A DNA stretch of 64,000 nucleotides from NCBI GenBank assembly GCA_905234645.1, contig CAJOIS010000005.1:1-64000 (forward strand), written 5' to 3'. The notes beneath the pieces were generated by a model, which did not search any database, was not told the DNA's origin, and worked only from the letters and a program-made list of their open reading frames with translations. Positions 8,181 to 16,297 of this stretch are shown here, piece by piece. The DNA is from an uncultured Bacteroidales bacterium. Its GTDB lineage: Bacteria; Bacteroidota; Bacteroidia; Bacteroidales; F082. A program made the position numbers and the translations under genes. How positions within the stretch are numbered: position 1 is the stretch's first letter; every line of letters begins with the position of its first letter.

Positions 8181-8674
8181 TTAGCACAACAACCATGAGT
8201 AAAGTCCCGCCCCGATAAGGCAAGGGATGAGGCCGATGAGCATGCCCCAGCAGGATTGCACGAAGTGGTATTTCTTCTGGTGATAGGCCTCGTCCATGTG
8301 CTCGGTGGCAAACGAACCTTCTTCATGTTGGCGAACAGCACCCAGTCCAGGAAGAAGCAGTCGTACCAGTCGATGAAGAGCCAAATGCCATAGCCCACTC
8401 CCAAAGCCGACCAGAAATCGTAGGCTCCAGCCAGCTTGACCACTACGAGCAATAGGGCAAGGGCTATGAGTAGCGCCATGCCTTTTTTCAGCAACACGGT
8501 CGGCGAGAAGAATTTGGAAGGGATACGCTCGTGCGTCTTGAAATACTCTTCCTGAATGTCCTCGGGGTAGTCGGCAATCCACCACACGGGGTTTTTGACC
8601 AGCGGAATCAGAATCATCGCCGTGAAGGCGAGGGTTAGAATGATGGTTTCGATTATTATTATTGTCCAGTTCAT
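8181..8674 (-). pseudogene. membrane protein gene with a one-base frameshift
   Basis: The first frame gives MNWTIIIIETIILTLAF through LFANMKKVR, then loses register at 8310-8313. The continuation TEHMDEAYHQKKYHF to GAGLYSWLLC lies in the next frame and stops at 8181. Adding one T to the TTT run (minus strand) restores a 164-residue protein with three or four membrane helices and a conserved-looking cytoplasmic segment. The deletion may be a real mutation or a sequencing error. Function unknown. The start follows the promoter box so closely (5 bases) that the mRNA should be leaderless. Confidence 0.75.
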
Positions 8675-8679
8675 GGCTG

Positions 8680-8707
8680 CAAAAATACGAAAAAAGCTGT
8701 ATTTTTG
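8680..8707. promoter_or_regulatory. back-to-back divergent TAnnTTTG promoters
   Basis: Two identical -7 boxes (TATTTTTG) face away from each other: 8680-8687 on the minus strand for the gene starting at 8674, and 8700-8707 on the plus strand for the gene at 8729. Only 12 bases separate them, so the two -33 regions must overlap and the two polymerases should compete. Confidence 0.6.
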
Positions 8708-8728
8708 CGCCCTCGAAAGAACGAAAAA

Positions 8729-9043
8729 ATGAAACGATATAGAACCATATTGGCTTGTTTCATATTGACAGTTTACTTGCCGGTATGGCTATTGTCATCG
8801 TTTCATGTCCATGCCCACGATTCGATAGACCATGATGTGGCATGTGAGCACCATTCCTCTGAAGTGGACGAAGACGGTTGCTTGCTTTGCCAGTTCCAGC
8901 AACTTGTCTATGACGAAACCCCGCAAGTGGTCTTTGTAGTCAACAGAGTGGAAATCGAAGTGGAGGACGAGGTGGCGGTTGAGGCCACTGTTCAGGCTTT
9001 CAAATACACCCTTTCATCACGTGCTCCGCCTGTCTTGTTGTAA
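8729..9043 (+). CDS. small His/Cys-rich exported protein, probable metal binder
   Basis: A 104-residue protein with one N-terminal hydrophobic signal or anchor (residues about 5-24), then a segment dense in His, Cys and acidic residues: FHVHAHDSIDHDVACEHHSS and CLLCQF. This composition suggests binding of a transition metal in the periplasm or at the membrane. The next gene, 49 bp downstream on the same strand, is a TonB-dependent receptor, so a joint role in metal capture is likely but inferred. The start is chosen at MKRYRT, 21 bases after the TATTTTTG box. No named family is recognised with confidence. Confidence 0.65.
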   Translation: MKRYRTILACFILTVYLPVWLLSSFHVHAHDSIDHDVACEHHSSEVDEDGCLLCQFQQLVYDETPQVVFVVNRVEIEVEDEVAVEATVQAFKYTLSSRAPPVLL

Positions 9044-9092
9044 ATACAAGAAAATCAATTTACTACATTTACAATTTAACAACAAGACTAAA

Positions 9093-11183
9093 ATGAAAAA
9101 ACTGTTTTTATTAGCCTTGTCATTGGCTTTTGTATTGCCGATGAGGGCACAGAGTTTGCCTGACTCTACCGATATCTTTTTCAGGCATTTGGAATTAAAG
9201 GAAGTGATGGTGACGGGAGCTATGGGCGACATGAAGATGAAAGAGACGCCCATGCCGATCGTAGTGTTACCAGCCAAAGAACTGAAACAATTGCCTTCAA
9301 CCAACTTGATTGACGCCATTGCCAAACAGCCAGGAATGTCACAAATCACCTCGGGCGGCGGCATTTCCAAGCCTGTGATTCGCGGACTGGGATACAACCG
9401 CATCGTGGTCGTCAACGACGGCATCCGACAGGAAGGACAGCAATGGGGCGACGAGCATGGCGTGGAAATCGACGCCAACGAAGTGGGGACGATTGAAATC
9501 CTGAAAGGCCCCGCTAGTTTGATGTATGGCTCCGACGCCATGGGCGGCGTGCTGGTGTTTAAAGGAACTCCTACTCCTCCAGAAGGATCCATAAAAGGTA
9601 GCGCGAATGCAGAATACCAAACTAACAACGGCTTGTTTGGAGGCTCATTCAACCTCGCCGGAAACCAAAATGGCTTCACCTGGGACGCACGCTATAGCGA
9701 GAAACACGCCCATGCCTATCATAACCGATATGACGGCTATGTGCCGAATTCCCAATTCGGTGAGCGAGCTTTTTCTTTGAAAGCGGGACTGATGCGCAAT
9801 TGGGGCTTTTCGAATCTGAAGTTCAGTTACTACAACCTCATCCCGAGCATTGTGGAAGGCGAACGCGACACGGTGACAGGCAATCTGGTCTCAGAGGGTG
9901 ACCTGCTGTCGTACCAACATGGATTGCCCTATCAGAAGGTGTATCATTACAAAGCGGTGTCGGAGAGTTTCATCAACCTGTCGTCGGGCTACTTGAAGAT
10001 AATTGCAGGCTATCAGCAGAACCGCCGCCAGGAGTTTGAGGAGTCGGCTGATGAATATGGGCTCTACATGCAGCTGCATACGCTGAACTACGACGTCCGT
10101 TACGTCTCGGAGGAAAGGGCAGGGTGGAAGTTCTCGACCGGCATGAACGGCATGGGACAGAAATCGCTCAATTTGGGAGAGGAATACCTCATTCCCGATT
10201 ACGACTTGTTTGATGCAGGAGTCTATGCAACGGCTTCAAAGACCTTGAACCGATGGAATCTTAGTGGCGGATTGCGTTTCGACTACCGCTATCTGGACGC
10301 CAAAGGTCTGATGGAGGACGATGAGGTGCGTTTTGAGGATTTTACAAGGAATTTCTATGGGGTCACGGGAAGTTTAGGTGCTACTTGTGAGGTGGCTGAA
10401 GGCCTGGATTTGAAGATCAACCTCGCCCGAGGCTTCCGTGCGCCGAACATCAGCGAACTGGCCTCCAACGGCGAACATGAAGGCTCGTTGAGGTACGAGA
10501 TCGGCAATCACCATTTCAAACCGGAATACAGCCTGCAGGCCGACTTGGGCTTCGACTACACCACGCGCTATTTCGAGTTGTATGGCTCTGCCTTCGCCAA
10601 CCGCATCAGCAATTATATCTATCTGCACCGCATCGACAGCATCGTCGATCCCGAGCTGATGACCTTTGTCTACGCCCATGGCGACGCCATGCTGATGGGC
10701 TTCGAAGCGGGTGCCGACATTCATCCGTTCCATGCCTTGCATATCGGATCGTCGTTCTCTTACGTCAATGCCCAACTCTTAAATCAACCTGAGGATATGA
10801 AATGGCTCCCGATGACACCAGCGCCGCGTCTTTCAGTGGATTTGAAATACGAGCTCACCCACGACGGCAAGGTGTTCGATAACGCCTATGTTGCCGCCCG
10901 CATGGATTGGTGCCTGAAGCAGGACCACTATTATGCTGCCTATGACACGGAGACGCCGACACCTTCATATTTGTTGTTCGGACTCTCAGCGGGAACGGAC
11001 ATTTTGGTGAAAGGTAAGAAAGTCGCCGAATTGACGATGATTGTCGACAACCTTACAGATGTGTGCTATCAAGACCATTTGAGCCGCCTGAAATACGCCG
11101 ACTGGAACGTGGTGACAGGCCGACAGGGGGTCTTCAACATGGGACGAAATGTGGTGTTTCGGCTGACGGTGCCTATTGGGTAA
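9093..11183 (+). CDS. TonB-dependent receptor, ZnuD-like (probable metal uptake)
   Basis: A 696-residue outer-membrane transporter. Signal peptide MKKLFLLALSLAFVLPMRAQ; plug domain from about residue 45 with VIRGLGYNRIVVVNDGIRQ and IEILKGPASLMYGSDAMGGV; then a 22-strand-type barrel ending with a short Bacteroidota-type C-terminus. The plug sequence GIRQEGQQWGDEHGVEI and scattered His residues (KHAHAYHNRY) resemble zinc receptors of the ZnuD kind. There is no CarboxypepD-like N-terminal extension and no SusD partner, so it is not a glycan receptor. The metal (Zn, Cu or other) is a guess supported by the His/Cys-rich upstream gene. Confidence 0.8.
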   Translation: MKKLFLLALSLAFVLPMRAQSLPDSTDIFFRHLELKEVMVTGAMGDMKMKETPMPIVVLPAKELKQLPSTNLIDAIAKQPGMSQITSGGGISKPVIRGLGYNRIVVVNDGIRQEGQQWGDEHGVEIDANEVGTIEILKGPASLMYGSDAMGGVLVFKGTPTPPEGSIKGSANAEYQTNNGLFGGSFNLAGNQNGFTWDARYSEKHAHAYHNRYDGYVPNSQFGERAFSLKAGLMRNWGFSNLKFSYYNLIPSIVEGERDTVTGNLVSEGDLLSYQHGLPYQKVYHYKAVSESFINLSSGYLKIIAGYQQNRRQEFEESADEYGLYMQLHTLNYDVRYVSEERAGWKFSTGMNGMGQKSLNLGEEYLIPDYDLFDAGVYATASKTLNRWNLSGGLRFDYRYLDAKGLMEDDEVRFEDFTRNFYGVTGSLGATCEVAEGLDLKINLARGFRAPNISELASNGEHEGSLRYEIGNHHFKPEYSLQADLGFDYTTRYFELYGSAFANRISNYIYLHRIDSIVDPELMTFVYAHGDAMLMGFEAGADIHPFHALHIGSSFSYVNAQLLNQPEDMKWLPMTPAPRLSVDLKYELTHDGKVFDNAYVAARMDWCLKQDHYYAAYDTETPTPSYLLFGLSAGTDILVKGKKVAELTMIVDNLTDVCYQDHLSRLKYADWNVVTGRQGVFNMGRNVVFRLTVPIG

Positions 11184-11188
11184 AATGC

Positions 11189-11290
11189 TTATCTTTCGCA
11201 TAACGTCACATGCACCGGGTCGCCGAAACTCTTGCCAATCTGTTTGCGGATGTCTTTCCGGATACCGATGATGTAGCACGGCGTTCCCAT
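11189..11290 (-). pseudogene. remnant of a DUF1905-family protein
   Basis: A 33-residue frame starting one base after the stop of the small regulator gene. Its sequence ([20 protein letters not shown], then [12 protein letters not shown]) is the C-terminal part of the DUF1905 beta-barrel fold. The usual family members are about 90-150 residues, so some 60 N-terminal residues are missing. It may be the decayed tail of a gene deleted when the regulator was placed here, or a translationally coupled mini-domain. Confidence 0.5.
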
Positions 11291-11291
11291 C

Positions 11292-11471
11292 CTATTTCGC
11301 TGGCTCCCACTTGCAGCGAACAGGCGACACGATGGCACCTTCTTTCTTCAAGGCATCAAAAGCCTTGTCGACGATTTTACGGTCGAGGCCAGTCATTTCG
11401 GCCACTTTGCCAGCGTTCACAGGCGCTCCGGCCTCACGCATAGCTTGCAATACTTGTTCTTTTGCTTCCAT
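11292..11471 (-). CDS. small winged-helix regulator (59 aa)
   Basis: Encodes [20 protein letters not shown] followed by a helix-turn-helix segment ([20 protein letters not shown]) and a wing-like [18 protein letters not shown]. This single wHTH unit resembles short MarR-like proteins of Bacteroidota. It has no ligand domain. A TAGTTTTG box at 11502-11509 lies 30 bases upstream of ATG 11471. It is opposite to, and converges with, the TonB receptor gene. Its target is unknown. Confidence 0.65.
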   Translation of the reverse strand: MEAKEQVLQAMREAGAPVNAGKVAEMTGLDRKIVDKAFDALKKEGAIVSPVRCKWEPAK

Positions 11472-11501
11472 TGTAGTAGATTTGGATGATTAAACGTTTG
11501 G

Positions 11502-11509
11502 CAAAACTA
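11502..11509 (-). promoter_or_regulatory. TAnnTTTG promoter (TAGTTTTG) for the small wHTH gene
   Basis: The minus-strand box is preceded by a run of nine T residues (11511-11519), part of an A/T plus G/C-rich intergenic motif similar to that at 5377-5412. Confidence 0.55.
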
Positions 11510-11573
11510 CAAAAAAAAATCAACCTCAAGCCTCCGCCTGTGTTACGGATGTTAATACCCATGAGATTATTCT

Positions 11574-12584
11574 TCATAAACGACATCCTACAACAAGGTG
11601 CCCTTCGGTGCGTGCATTGGTGAATTCCAGGTTGTCCATGGTTCCATATATGGCACCTCTCAAAGAGAAATTAAAACCGTAGAACCATCGTTCGGTCCAA
11701 TGTAGGACTGAGAATTGGAATGTGCCAACCCAGTCTGGGAAAGTGTTCTTCATCCTGATTTTTTCGGTGGAGGTTTTCAGGACATTATAGCTCAGTACAG
11801 AAAGGTTTCCTATGGCTGACACATGAATGAGCCAGTGGTGAGGCGTGATAAAATTATGGGCATATCCACCACCCAGAGCCAGGATGTTGGTCATGAGCGA
11901 CATCTTCTCCTGATCATTGTAACTGATACCTTCAAACACCGAAAAACCGTTTCGGACCGATAGCCCCAGAATGGCACTTCCGGCGCTGCGCTTCTGAATT
12001 TGCATCATGGTAAAAGGCGCACAATAAGAAAACTTTTTTCCGTTGAATACATACCATGCATCAAAGTCTCCAGAGATATCGGCGGTGATGTCCCCTTTTG
12101 GAATGATCACTGAGGTAGAATCGGGCAGGGACAAGAGCGTCCCTTTGTAGGAGTTGGCTACACGGAATGTGGCCGACATGCCAAATTTATTCCCATAAAC
12201 AGAAATGGAATAGGACTGATCCGAGTTTTTGAGGCTGGGGATGAACCAAGCGGGATTGATGGAAAAACCTAATTCCAGCCATCGCCAGGCCACAGAAATA
12301 CCCTGGGAATAGGTGGGATCCGACTGTAGGTTTGTGGAAAAACCAATATCCTCAATCTGATGCTTGATTCCCAATATGTTCCATGTAATATTGGAGGAGG
12401 TTTTGAGCGTCCATCGCTGCTCTGGGATGTAGATGTATGAGGAGTCCACTACTAATTTGTGTTGTTTTTTGTACATGCGGGAATCCAGTCTTTGAAGAAA
12501 AGAAGCAGACGATTTGGGCTCCTCTTGGGCAAGAGCGCTGATAGCCATGGTGAGCAACAATAGTATGAGGGCTGATTTTTTCAT
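11574..12584 (-). CDS. DUF4421-family exported protein
   Basis: A 336-residue protein with a cleavable signal (MKKSALILLLLTMAISALAQ) and an all-beta, barrel-like body ending in HLVVGCRL. The opening block after the signal (YIYIPEQRWTLKTSSNI, then GISVAWRWLELGFSIN) matches DUF4421, a Bacteroidota-specific family of presumed outer-membrane proteins of unknown function. It is transcribed alone. A leaderless six-codon mini-frame (MKNATH) sits between its promoter and start. Confidence 0.72.
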   Translation of the reverse strand: MKKSALILLLLTMAISALAQEEPKSSASFLQRLDSRMYKKQHKLVVDSSYIYIPEQRWTLKTSSNITWNILGIKHQIEDIGFSTNLQSDPTYSQGISVAWRWLELGFSINPAWFIPSLKNSDQSYSISVYGNKFGMSATFRVANSYKGTLLSLPDSTSVIIPKGDITADISGDFDAWYVFNGKKFSYCAPFTMMQIQKRSAGSAILGLSVRNGFSVFEGISYNDQEKMSLMTNILALGGGYAHNFITPHHWLIHVSAIGNLSVLSYNVLKTSTEKIRMKNTFPDWVGTFQFSVLHWTERWFYGFNFSLRGAIYGTMDNLEFTNARTEGHLVVGCRL

Positions 12585-12613
12585 GTCTCAATGTGTTGCG
12601 TTTTTCATGGCTG

Positions 12614-12621
12614 CAAAACTA
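12614..12621 (-). promoter_or_regulatory. TAnnTTTG promoter (TAGTTTTG) for the DUF4421 gene
   Basis: Followed on the minus strand by CAGCC and an ATG at 12608 that opens a six-codon frame. The real gene begins 24 bases later, at 12584. Confidence 0.55.
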
Positions 12622-12745
12622 CAAAAAAACGCAACCTCTAAGTTCCCTGTAATTGAAATAATCAACGTGTTAAGGAAATACACGTATCAAAATGTGGTAG
12701 ATTCGTGAAAGACAAAAAACACAGTTGGTTTTCAATTCATTTTTG

Positions 12746-12753
12746 TACCTTTG
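12746..12753 (+). promoter_or_regulatory. TAnnTTTG promoter (TACCTTTG) for the cytidylate-kinase-like gene
   Basis: Lies 20 bases before ATG 12774 and within the longer open frame that begins at 12705, so it selects the downstream start. Confidence 0.55.
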
Positions 12754-12773
12754 TCCCGTCAATACATACAAAG

Positions 12774-13421
12774 ATGGAAAATCCGAAATTCGTTATCGCC
12801 ATTAACCGTGAGTTCGGCTCAGGAGGCAGGGAAATCGCTTGCAAACTTGGCGAACTACTTGGTGTCAATGTGTACGACAAAGTCATCCTTGACACTTTGA
12901 CCTCCAAATACAATCTGACTGTTGAAGAAATGGAACGCATTAAAGCAACCAAACCTGGTTGGTGGAACGACTTCTGCCGCTTCTACCAACAGTTCGGCAC
13001 CGAAGGACGGGGAGGCTACACGCCGACGGAAGATCGTGAAGTGACATCGCAACAGATTTATCTTGCCGAGTCGCAGATCCTACGTGACCTGGCCGCGCAG
13101 GAGTCGTGTGTCATCCTTGGGCGCTCCGGCTTCCATATCTTCAGGAACCACCCTTATGCGATGAAGATATTTTTTATCGCCGACAGAAAGGCCCGCGTGA
13201 AACGTGTCATGGAAAAGTTTGCCTTGGACGAGGATGCCGCCAGCATGCGTATTGACAAAATCGACGACGCCCGTGACACCTATACCAAGACCGTCACTGG
13301 CTTGTCGCGTTACGATGCACGCAACTACGATTTCGTGTTCAACATTACACAGTTCCCCACCGATCTCGTGGCTCAGTTCCTCGCTGACAACATCAAGAAA
13401 AAGTATCCTTTCTTGGTGTAA
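12774..13421 (+). CDS. cytidylate kinase-like family protein
   Basis: A 215-residue cytosolic P-loop protein of the 'cytidylate kinase-like' family (Cytidylate_kin2). Residues 8-20 (INREFGSGGREIA) replace a classical Walker A with the family's FGSGGRxI form. VILGRSGFHIF and FIADRKARVKRVM are the following conserved blocks. The family probably phosphorylates a nucleotide or other small molecule, but the true substrate is not known; it is not the essential Cmk. It is a single gene, converging with the MmcQ-like gene. Confidence 0.82.
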   Translation: MENPKFVIAINREFGSGGREIACKLGELLGVNVYDKVILDTLTSKYNLTVEEMERIKATKPGWWNDFCRFYQQFGTEGRGGYTPTEDREVTSQQIYLAESQILRDLAAQESCVILGRSGFHIFRNHPYAMKIFFIADRKARVKRVMEKFALDEDAASMRIDKIDDARDTYTKTVTGLSRYDARNYDFVFNITQFPTDLVAQFLADNIKKKYPFLV

Positions 13422-13446
13422 GCTGATTATCAAGTGTTATCGTTTA

Positions 13447-13788
13447 CTACTTTTTGTATTTTGCCCGCACAATCTCGTAGGAATTGGCGACCAACGCTTT
13501 CAACAGTTCGGCTTCAATGACCTGCACTTCCAAGCCTATCCAATACTTGGCGTTGAAATGGTTGTCGGGCGGGCAAATCCCTTCGGTGTTCTCCAAAAGC
13601 TTGGGAATGCGCTCTGGTTGGCATTTCACGATGACGGTCCTAAAATCGTCGATATCGCAATAGCAAAACGTGCGGCCGTTGACGTAGAAGGCCAGCACCG
13701 TGTCGCCTCCAGCCATCTTGGCGAAGGGCAGCTTTTCCTCGACATCGCCCAATGCAAGGCAGTATTCACGAAAGGTTTCAATGTTCAT
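13447..13788 (-). CDS. MmcQ/YjbR family protein
   Basis: A 113-residue protein of the CyaY-like fold: MNIETFREYCLALGDVEEKL at the start, FYVNGRTFCYCDID, and the PPDNHFNAKYWIGL block with the paired N/W residues typical of the family. Members are often annotated as DNA-binding, and the biological role is unsettled. The start is ATG 13788. The -7 box at 13794-13801 ends only 5 bases before it, so a leaderless mRNA is predicted. Confidence 0.82.
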   Translation of the reverse strand: MNIETFREYCLALGDVEEKLPFAKMAGGDTVLAFYVNGRTFCYCDIDDFRTVIVKCQPERIPKLLENTEGICPPDNHFNAKYWIGLEVQVIEAELLKALVANSYEIVRAKYKK

Positions 13789-13793
13789 GGCTG

Positions 13794-13801
13794 CAAAAGT
13801 A
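13794..13801 (-). promoter_or_regulatory. TAnnTTTG promoter giving a leaderless start
   Basis: TACTTTTGCAGCCATG on the minus strand: box, five bases, start codon. The -33 region would fall on the T-tract and stem of the terminator at 13809-13830. Confidence 0.6.
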
Positions 13802-13808
13802 CAAAAAA

Positions 13809-13830
13809 GCCGTAGCCCAAAGGCCACGGC
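13809..13830 (-). terminator. intrinsic terminator after the leucine-rich-repeat gene
   Basis: A hairpin (GCCGT/ACGGC outer stem, GCC/GGC inner stem, short loop) followed on the minus strand by six T. It lies 25 bases after the stop at 13856 and abuts the next promoter. Confidence 0.65.
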
Positions 13831-13855
13831 TGGATTCGTTGTGTTATTTAGTGGT

Positions 13856-15304
13856 CTACAAAACCGTTACACGTTTTGTTTCAACGCCTTTCGTTGTCTC
13901 CACCTTGATGAAATACGTGCCGGCTGCTTGATGGCTGAAATCATATTCAAAAGCATCGCAGCTAACGGAAGTCTCAAAGATTTTTGCGCCAAGGCTATTG
14001 AAAATGGTGATGTTTTTCATGTCTTCAGCTTCGATTCTAGCGATTTCCTTGGTCGGGTTGGGATAAACCGCAGAAACAGTGTTTTCGGCTTCTGCAACCG
14101 CGGTAGGCTCAGCTTCTATAAACTCGTAGAAACCATTCAACCCTGTTGGGTCATACCAATTCGAGTTGCGGTAAACTTCGGCGCATCCGTAAGGAACGGT
14201 AAGGATTGGATAGCCAAAATACTGGAACACGACGCATTCCCAACCAGGCTCATTGCCCAGTTCAGGAGGTGTGGATGCCAAAGAAACGGCCCCCGTAAAA
14301 CCTGAGCATTGCCTAAACGCATAGTCGCCGATAAAAGTCACCGACTCGCCAATGGTCAGCGTGCCATTAAAGCCTGAGCACTGGAAAAATGCACCAGAAC
14401 CGATGGTGGTTACTGAATTGGGAATGGTCAAATCGCCTGTCAGGTCAAAACAAAAAGCAAAGGCACCTGCTCCGATGGAAGTTACCGAATTCGGAATGTC
14501 AATCGAAGTCAGTCCGTCCAGGCCACTGAATGCGTTTTCACCAATTGCAGTGACGGTGTTAGGGATTACAGTGTTTACGCATCCTATAAGCAGCTCGTTT
14601 GTGCTTGTCGTGATGATGGCATTGCAGTTGTCTCTTGAATCGAAAACAGGGTTTTCCGGGTCGACGGTGATGCCGCTAAACGCGCAATATCTGAAAGCAT
14701 CTATGCCAATTGACGTCACGTTGCTTGGGATGTTGAGCATACCATGCAGACCGTTGCAATCATCAAAAGCATAGTCGCCGATAGTTGTGACCGCGTTGCC
14801 TATGACCAAATCGCCGTCAAAAGCATAGCAAGTAAAGAATGCGCTGGGCTCAATGGTAACCACAGAATTGGGAATCACCAAATCGCCAGTGAAGCCCGAG
14901 CAATAGGCAAATGCGCCCTCTTCGATGGTGGTCACGGAATTCGGTATGGTCAAGCTGGTCAGATAGAAACAATACATAAACGCGGTGTTTCCAATGACGG
15001 TCACAGCATAGTCATGGCCCTCGAAACTCACTGATTCAGGAATGTTCAACGCCCCTTGTGCATTGTAACTGTCAACATGACCTATTACCGTTACGGAAAC
15101 GTTGTCGTCATTCACACGATAGATTAAGTCACCGGCTGTGAATTCCGATGGGTTGGAACCATAAGTCATAAACAGGCAGGTCGGATCATAGCTGGTGCCA
15201 CCATCATGGAGGGCGCCCAACATGGTGTAGACTCCTTGCGCCTTGGCGATGCCGACGCCTAACATCAGGCAGCAAGCGGCAATAATTAATGTGATGCGTT
15301 TCAT
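13856..15304 (-). CDS. BspA-like leucine-rich-repeat protein with T9SS sorting domain
   Basis: A 482-residue exported protein. After the signal peptide (…GVGIAKAQ) come about ten BspA/LRR_5 repeats of the form LTIPNSVTTIGSGAF-x-CSGF (residues about 90-370). The C-terminal type IX sorting domain covers about 405-482 (VYPNPTKEIARIE, IFNSLGAKI, GTYFIKVETTKG). The protein should cross the outer membrane by the T9SS and be anchored or released at the surface. BspA-like repeats mediate adhesion in related bacteria. Its start is 6 bp after the DUF362 stop, so the two are in one operon. Confidence 0.88.
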   Translation of the reverse strand: MKRITLIIAACCLMLGVGIAKAQGVYTMLGALHDGGTSYDPTCLFMTYGSNPSEFTAGDLIYRVNDDNVSVTVIGHVDSYNAQGALNIPESVSFEGHDYAVTVIGNTAFMYCFYLTSLTIPNSVTTIEEGAFAYCSGFTGDLVIPNSVVTIEPSAFFTCYAFDGDLVIGNAVTTIGDYAFDDCNGLHGMLNIPSNVTSIGIDAFRYCAFSGITVDPENPVFDSRDNCNAIITTSTNELLIGCVNTVIPNTVTAIGENAFSGLDGLTSIDIPNSVTSIGAGAFAFCFDLTGDLTIPNSVTTIGSGAFFQCSGFNGTLTIGESVTFIGDYAFRQCSGFTGAVSLASTPPELGNEPGWECVVFQYFGYPILTVPYGCAEVYRNSNWYDPTGLNGFYEFIEAEPTAVAEAENTVSAVYPNPTKEIARIEAEDMKNITIFNSLGAKIFETSVSCDAFEYDFSHQAAGTYFIKVETTKGVETKRVTVL

Positions 15305-15310
15305 GATGTG

Positions 15311-16273
15311 TTATTTGTCAATGTTTACAATCGTGTATTTGCGGCTACCCAGCCCAATGGCTTCGGCGTGCTCGATGGTGTGGACACCATGCTGCTTGTC
15401 GATGCGGTTGAGGAGGTCGGTGGGGTCGTTGGTGGCCGTCACCTGCTGGTTGTTGATGATATCGACGCAGGCCTGGTCGAGAGCCACGGGGTCGGTAGAG
15501 GCGAGGATGCCATAGTCTTCTAGCTTCACGGGGGCGGGATGGTCCACGCAGTCGCAGTCGATACTCATGTTGTTCATCACGTTGATGTAGATGATGCCGT
15601 CCTTCTTCTGGAAGTAGTCCACCACGGCCTGCGCTGCTGCAGCCATGCTTTCAAGGAAGCCGTCCTGGTTGCCGATGTATTCTTTCGTCCAAAGCTTTGC
15701 CATGTCGAGCACTTCCATCTTGCCCGACGAGTGGATGTAGGCCTTGCCGTTGGCGCTGGCGCAGCCGATGCTGAGATTCTTCAGCGCGCCGCCGTAGCCG
15801 CCCATCGGGTGACCTTTAAAATGGTTGAGGGCAATCATGAAGTCGTAGTTGGCCATGTGGTCGCCCACTAAATCATATTTAAGGTGTTTTGGGTCCTGTA
15901 CGGGGATGCGCATCTCGCCCTCTTCGTCCATGATGTCCACCTTGAATAGGGGAGTGAAGCCGTGCCGAGCGATGACCTTCCAATGGTTGGCCGACGTGTC
16001 GCGGTTGTCTTGCTCGTCGCCAGGACCGTTGCCGTAAGCGGTGTTGCATTCCACGATAGTGCCGTCCACCTCGAAGACCAAGTTCTTGATCAGTTCAGGC
16101 TTCAGGTAGTTAGGGTTGCTGCCCTCGCCAGTGCTCATTTTGATGGCCACGCGCCCTTTGGCTGGAACGCTCAGTGCTTTGTAGATTCTCACCAGCGATT
16201 CTGGTGTTATTTCTTTGGTCAAGTAAACGACCGCTTCTTTTTGTTCGTTCGAGTTGTTTTTCATATAATCCAT
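15311..16273 (-). CDS. DUF362 domain protein
   Basis: A 320-residue protein of the DUF362 family, recognisable by MSTGEGSNPNYLKPELI, the IALNHFKGHPMGGYGGALKN block and the late LASTDPVALDQACVDII motif. DUF362 proteins are often fused to or located with [4Fe-4S] ferredoxin domains. Here no CxxCxxC cluster motif is visible, only a CDCVDHP segment. Biochemical role unknown. It is the first gene of a two-gene unit with the T9SS leucine-rich-repeat protein. Confidence 0.82.
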   Translation of the reverse strand: MDYMKNNSNEQKEAVVYLTKEITPESLVRIYKALSVPAKGRVAIKMSTGEGSNPNYLKPELIKNLVFEVDGTIVECNTAYGNGPGDEQDNRDTSANHWKVIARHGFTPLFKVDIMDEEGEMRIPVQDPKHLKYDLVGDHMANYDFMIALNHFKGHPMGGYGGALKNLSIGCASANGKAYIHSSGKMEVLDMAKLWTKEYIGNQDGFLESMAAAAQAVVDYFQKKDGIIYINVMNNMSIDCDCVDHPAPVKLEDYGILASTDPVALDQACVDIINNQQVTATNDPTDLLNRIDKQHGVHTIEHAEAIGLGSRKYTIVNIDK

Positions 16274-16287
16274 AGTTTGATTTGCGG

Positions 16288-16295
16288 CAAAGATA
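16288..16295 (-). promoter_or_regulatory. TAnnTTTG promoter (TATCTTTG) for the DUF362 operon
   Basis: Minus-strand box, 14 bases before ATG 16273, preceded by eight T. Confidence 0.6.
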
Positions 16296-16297
16296 CA

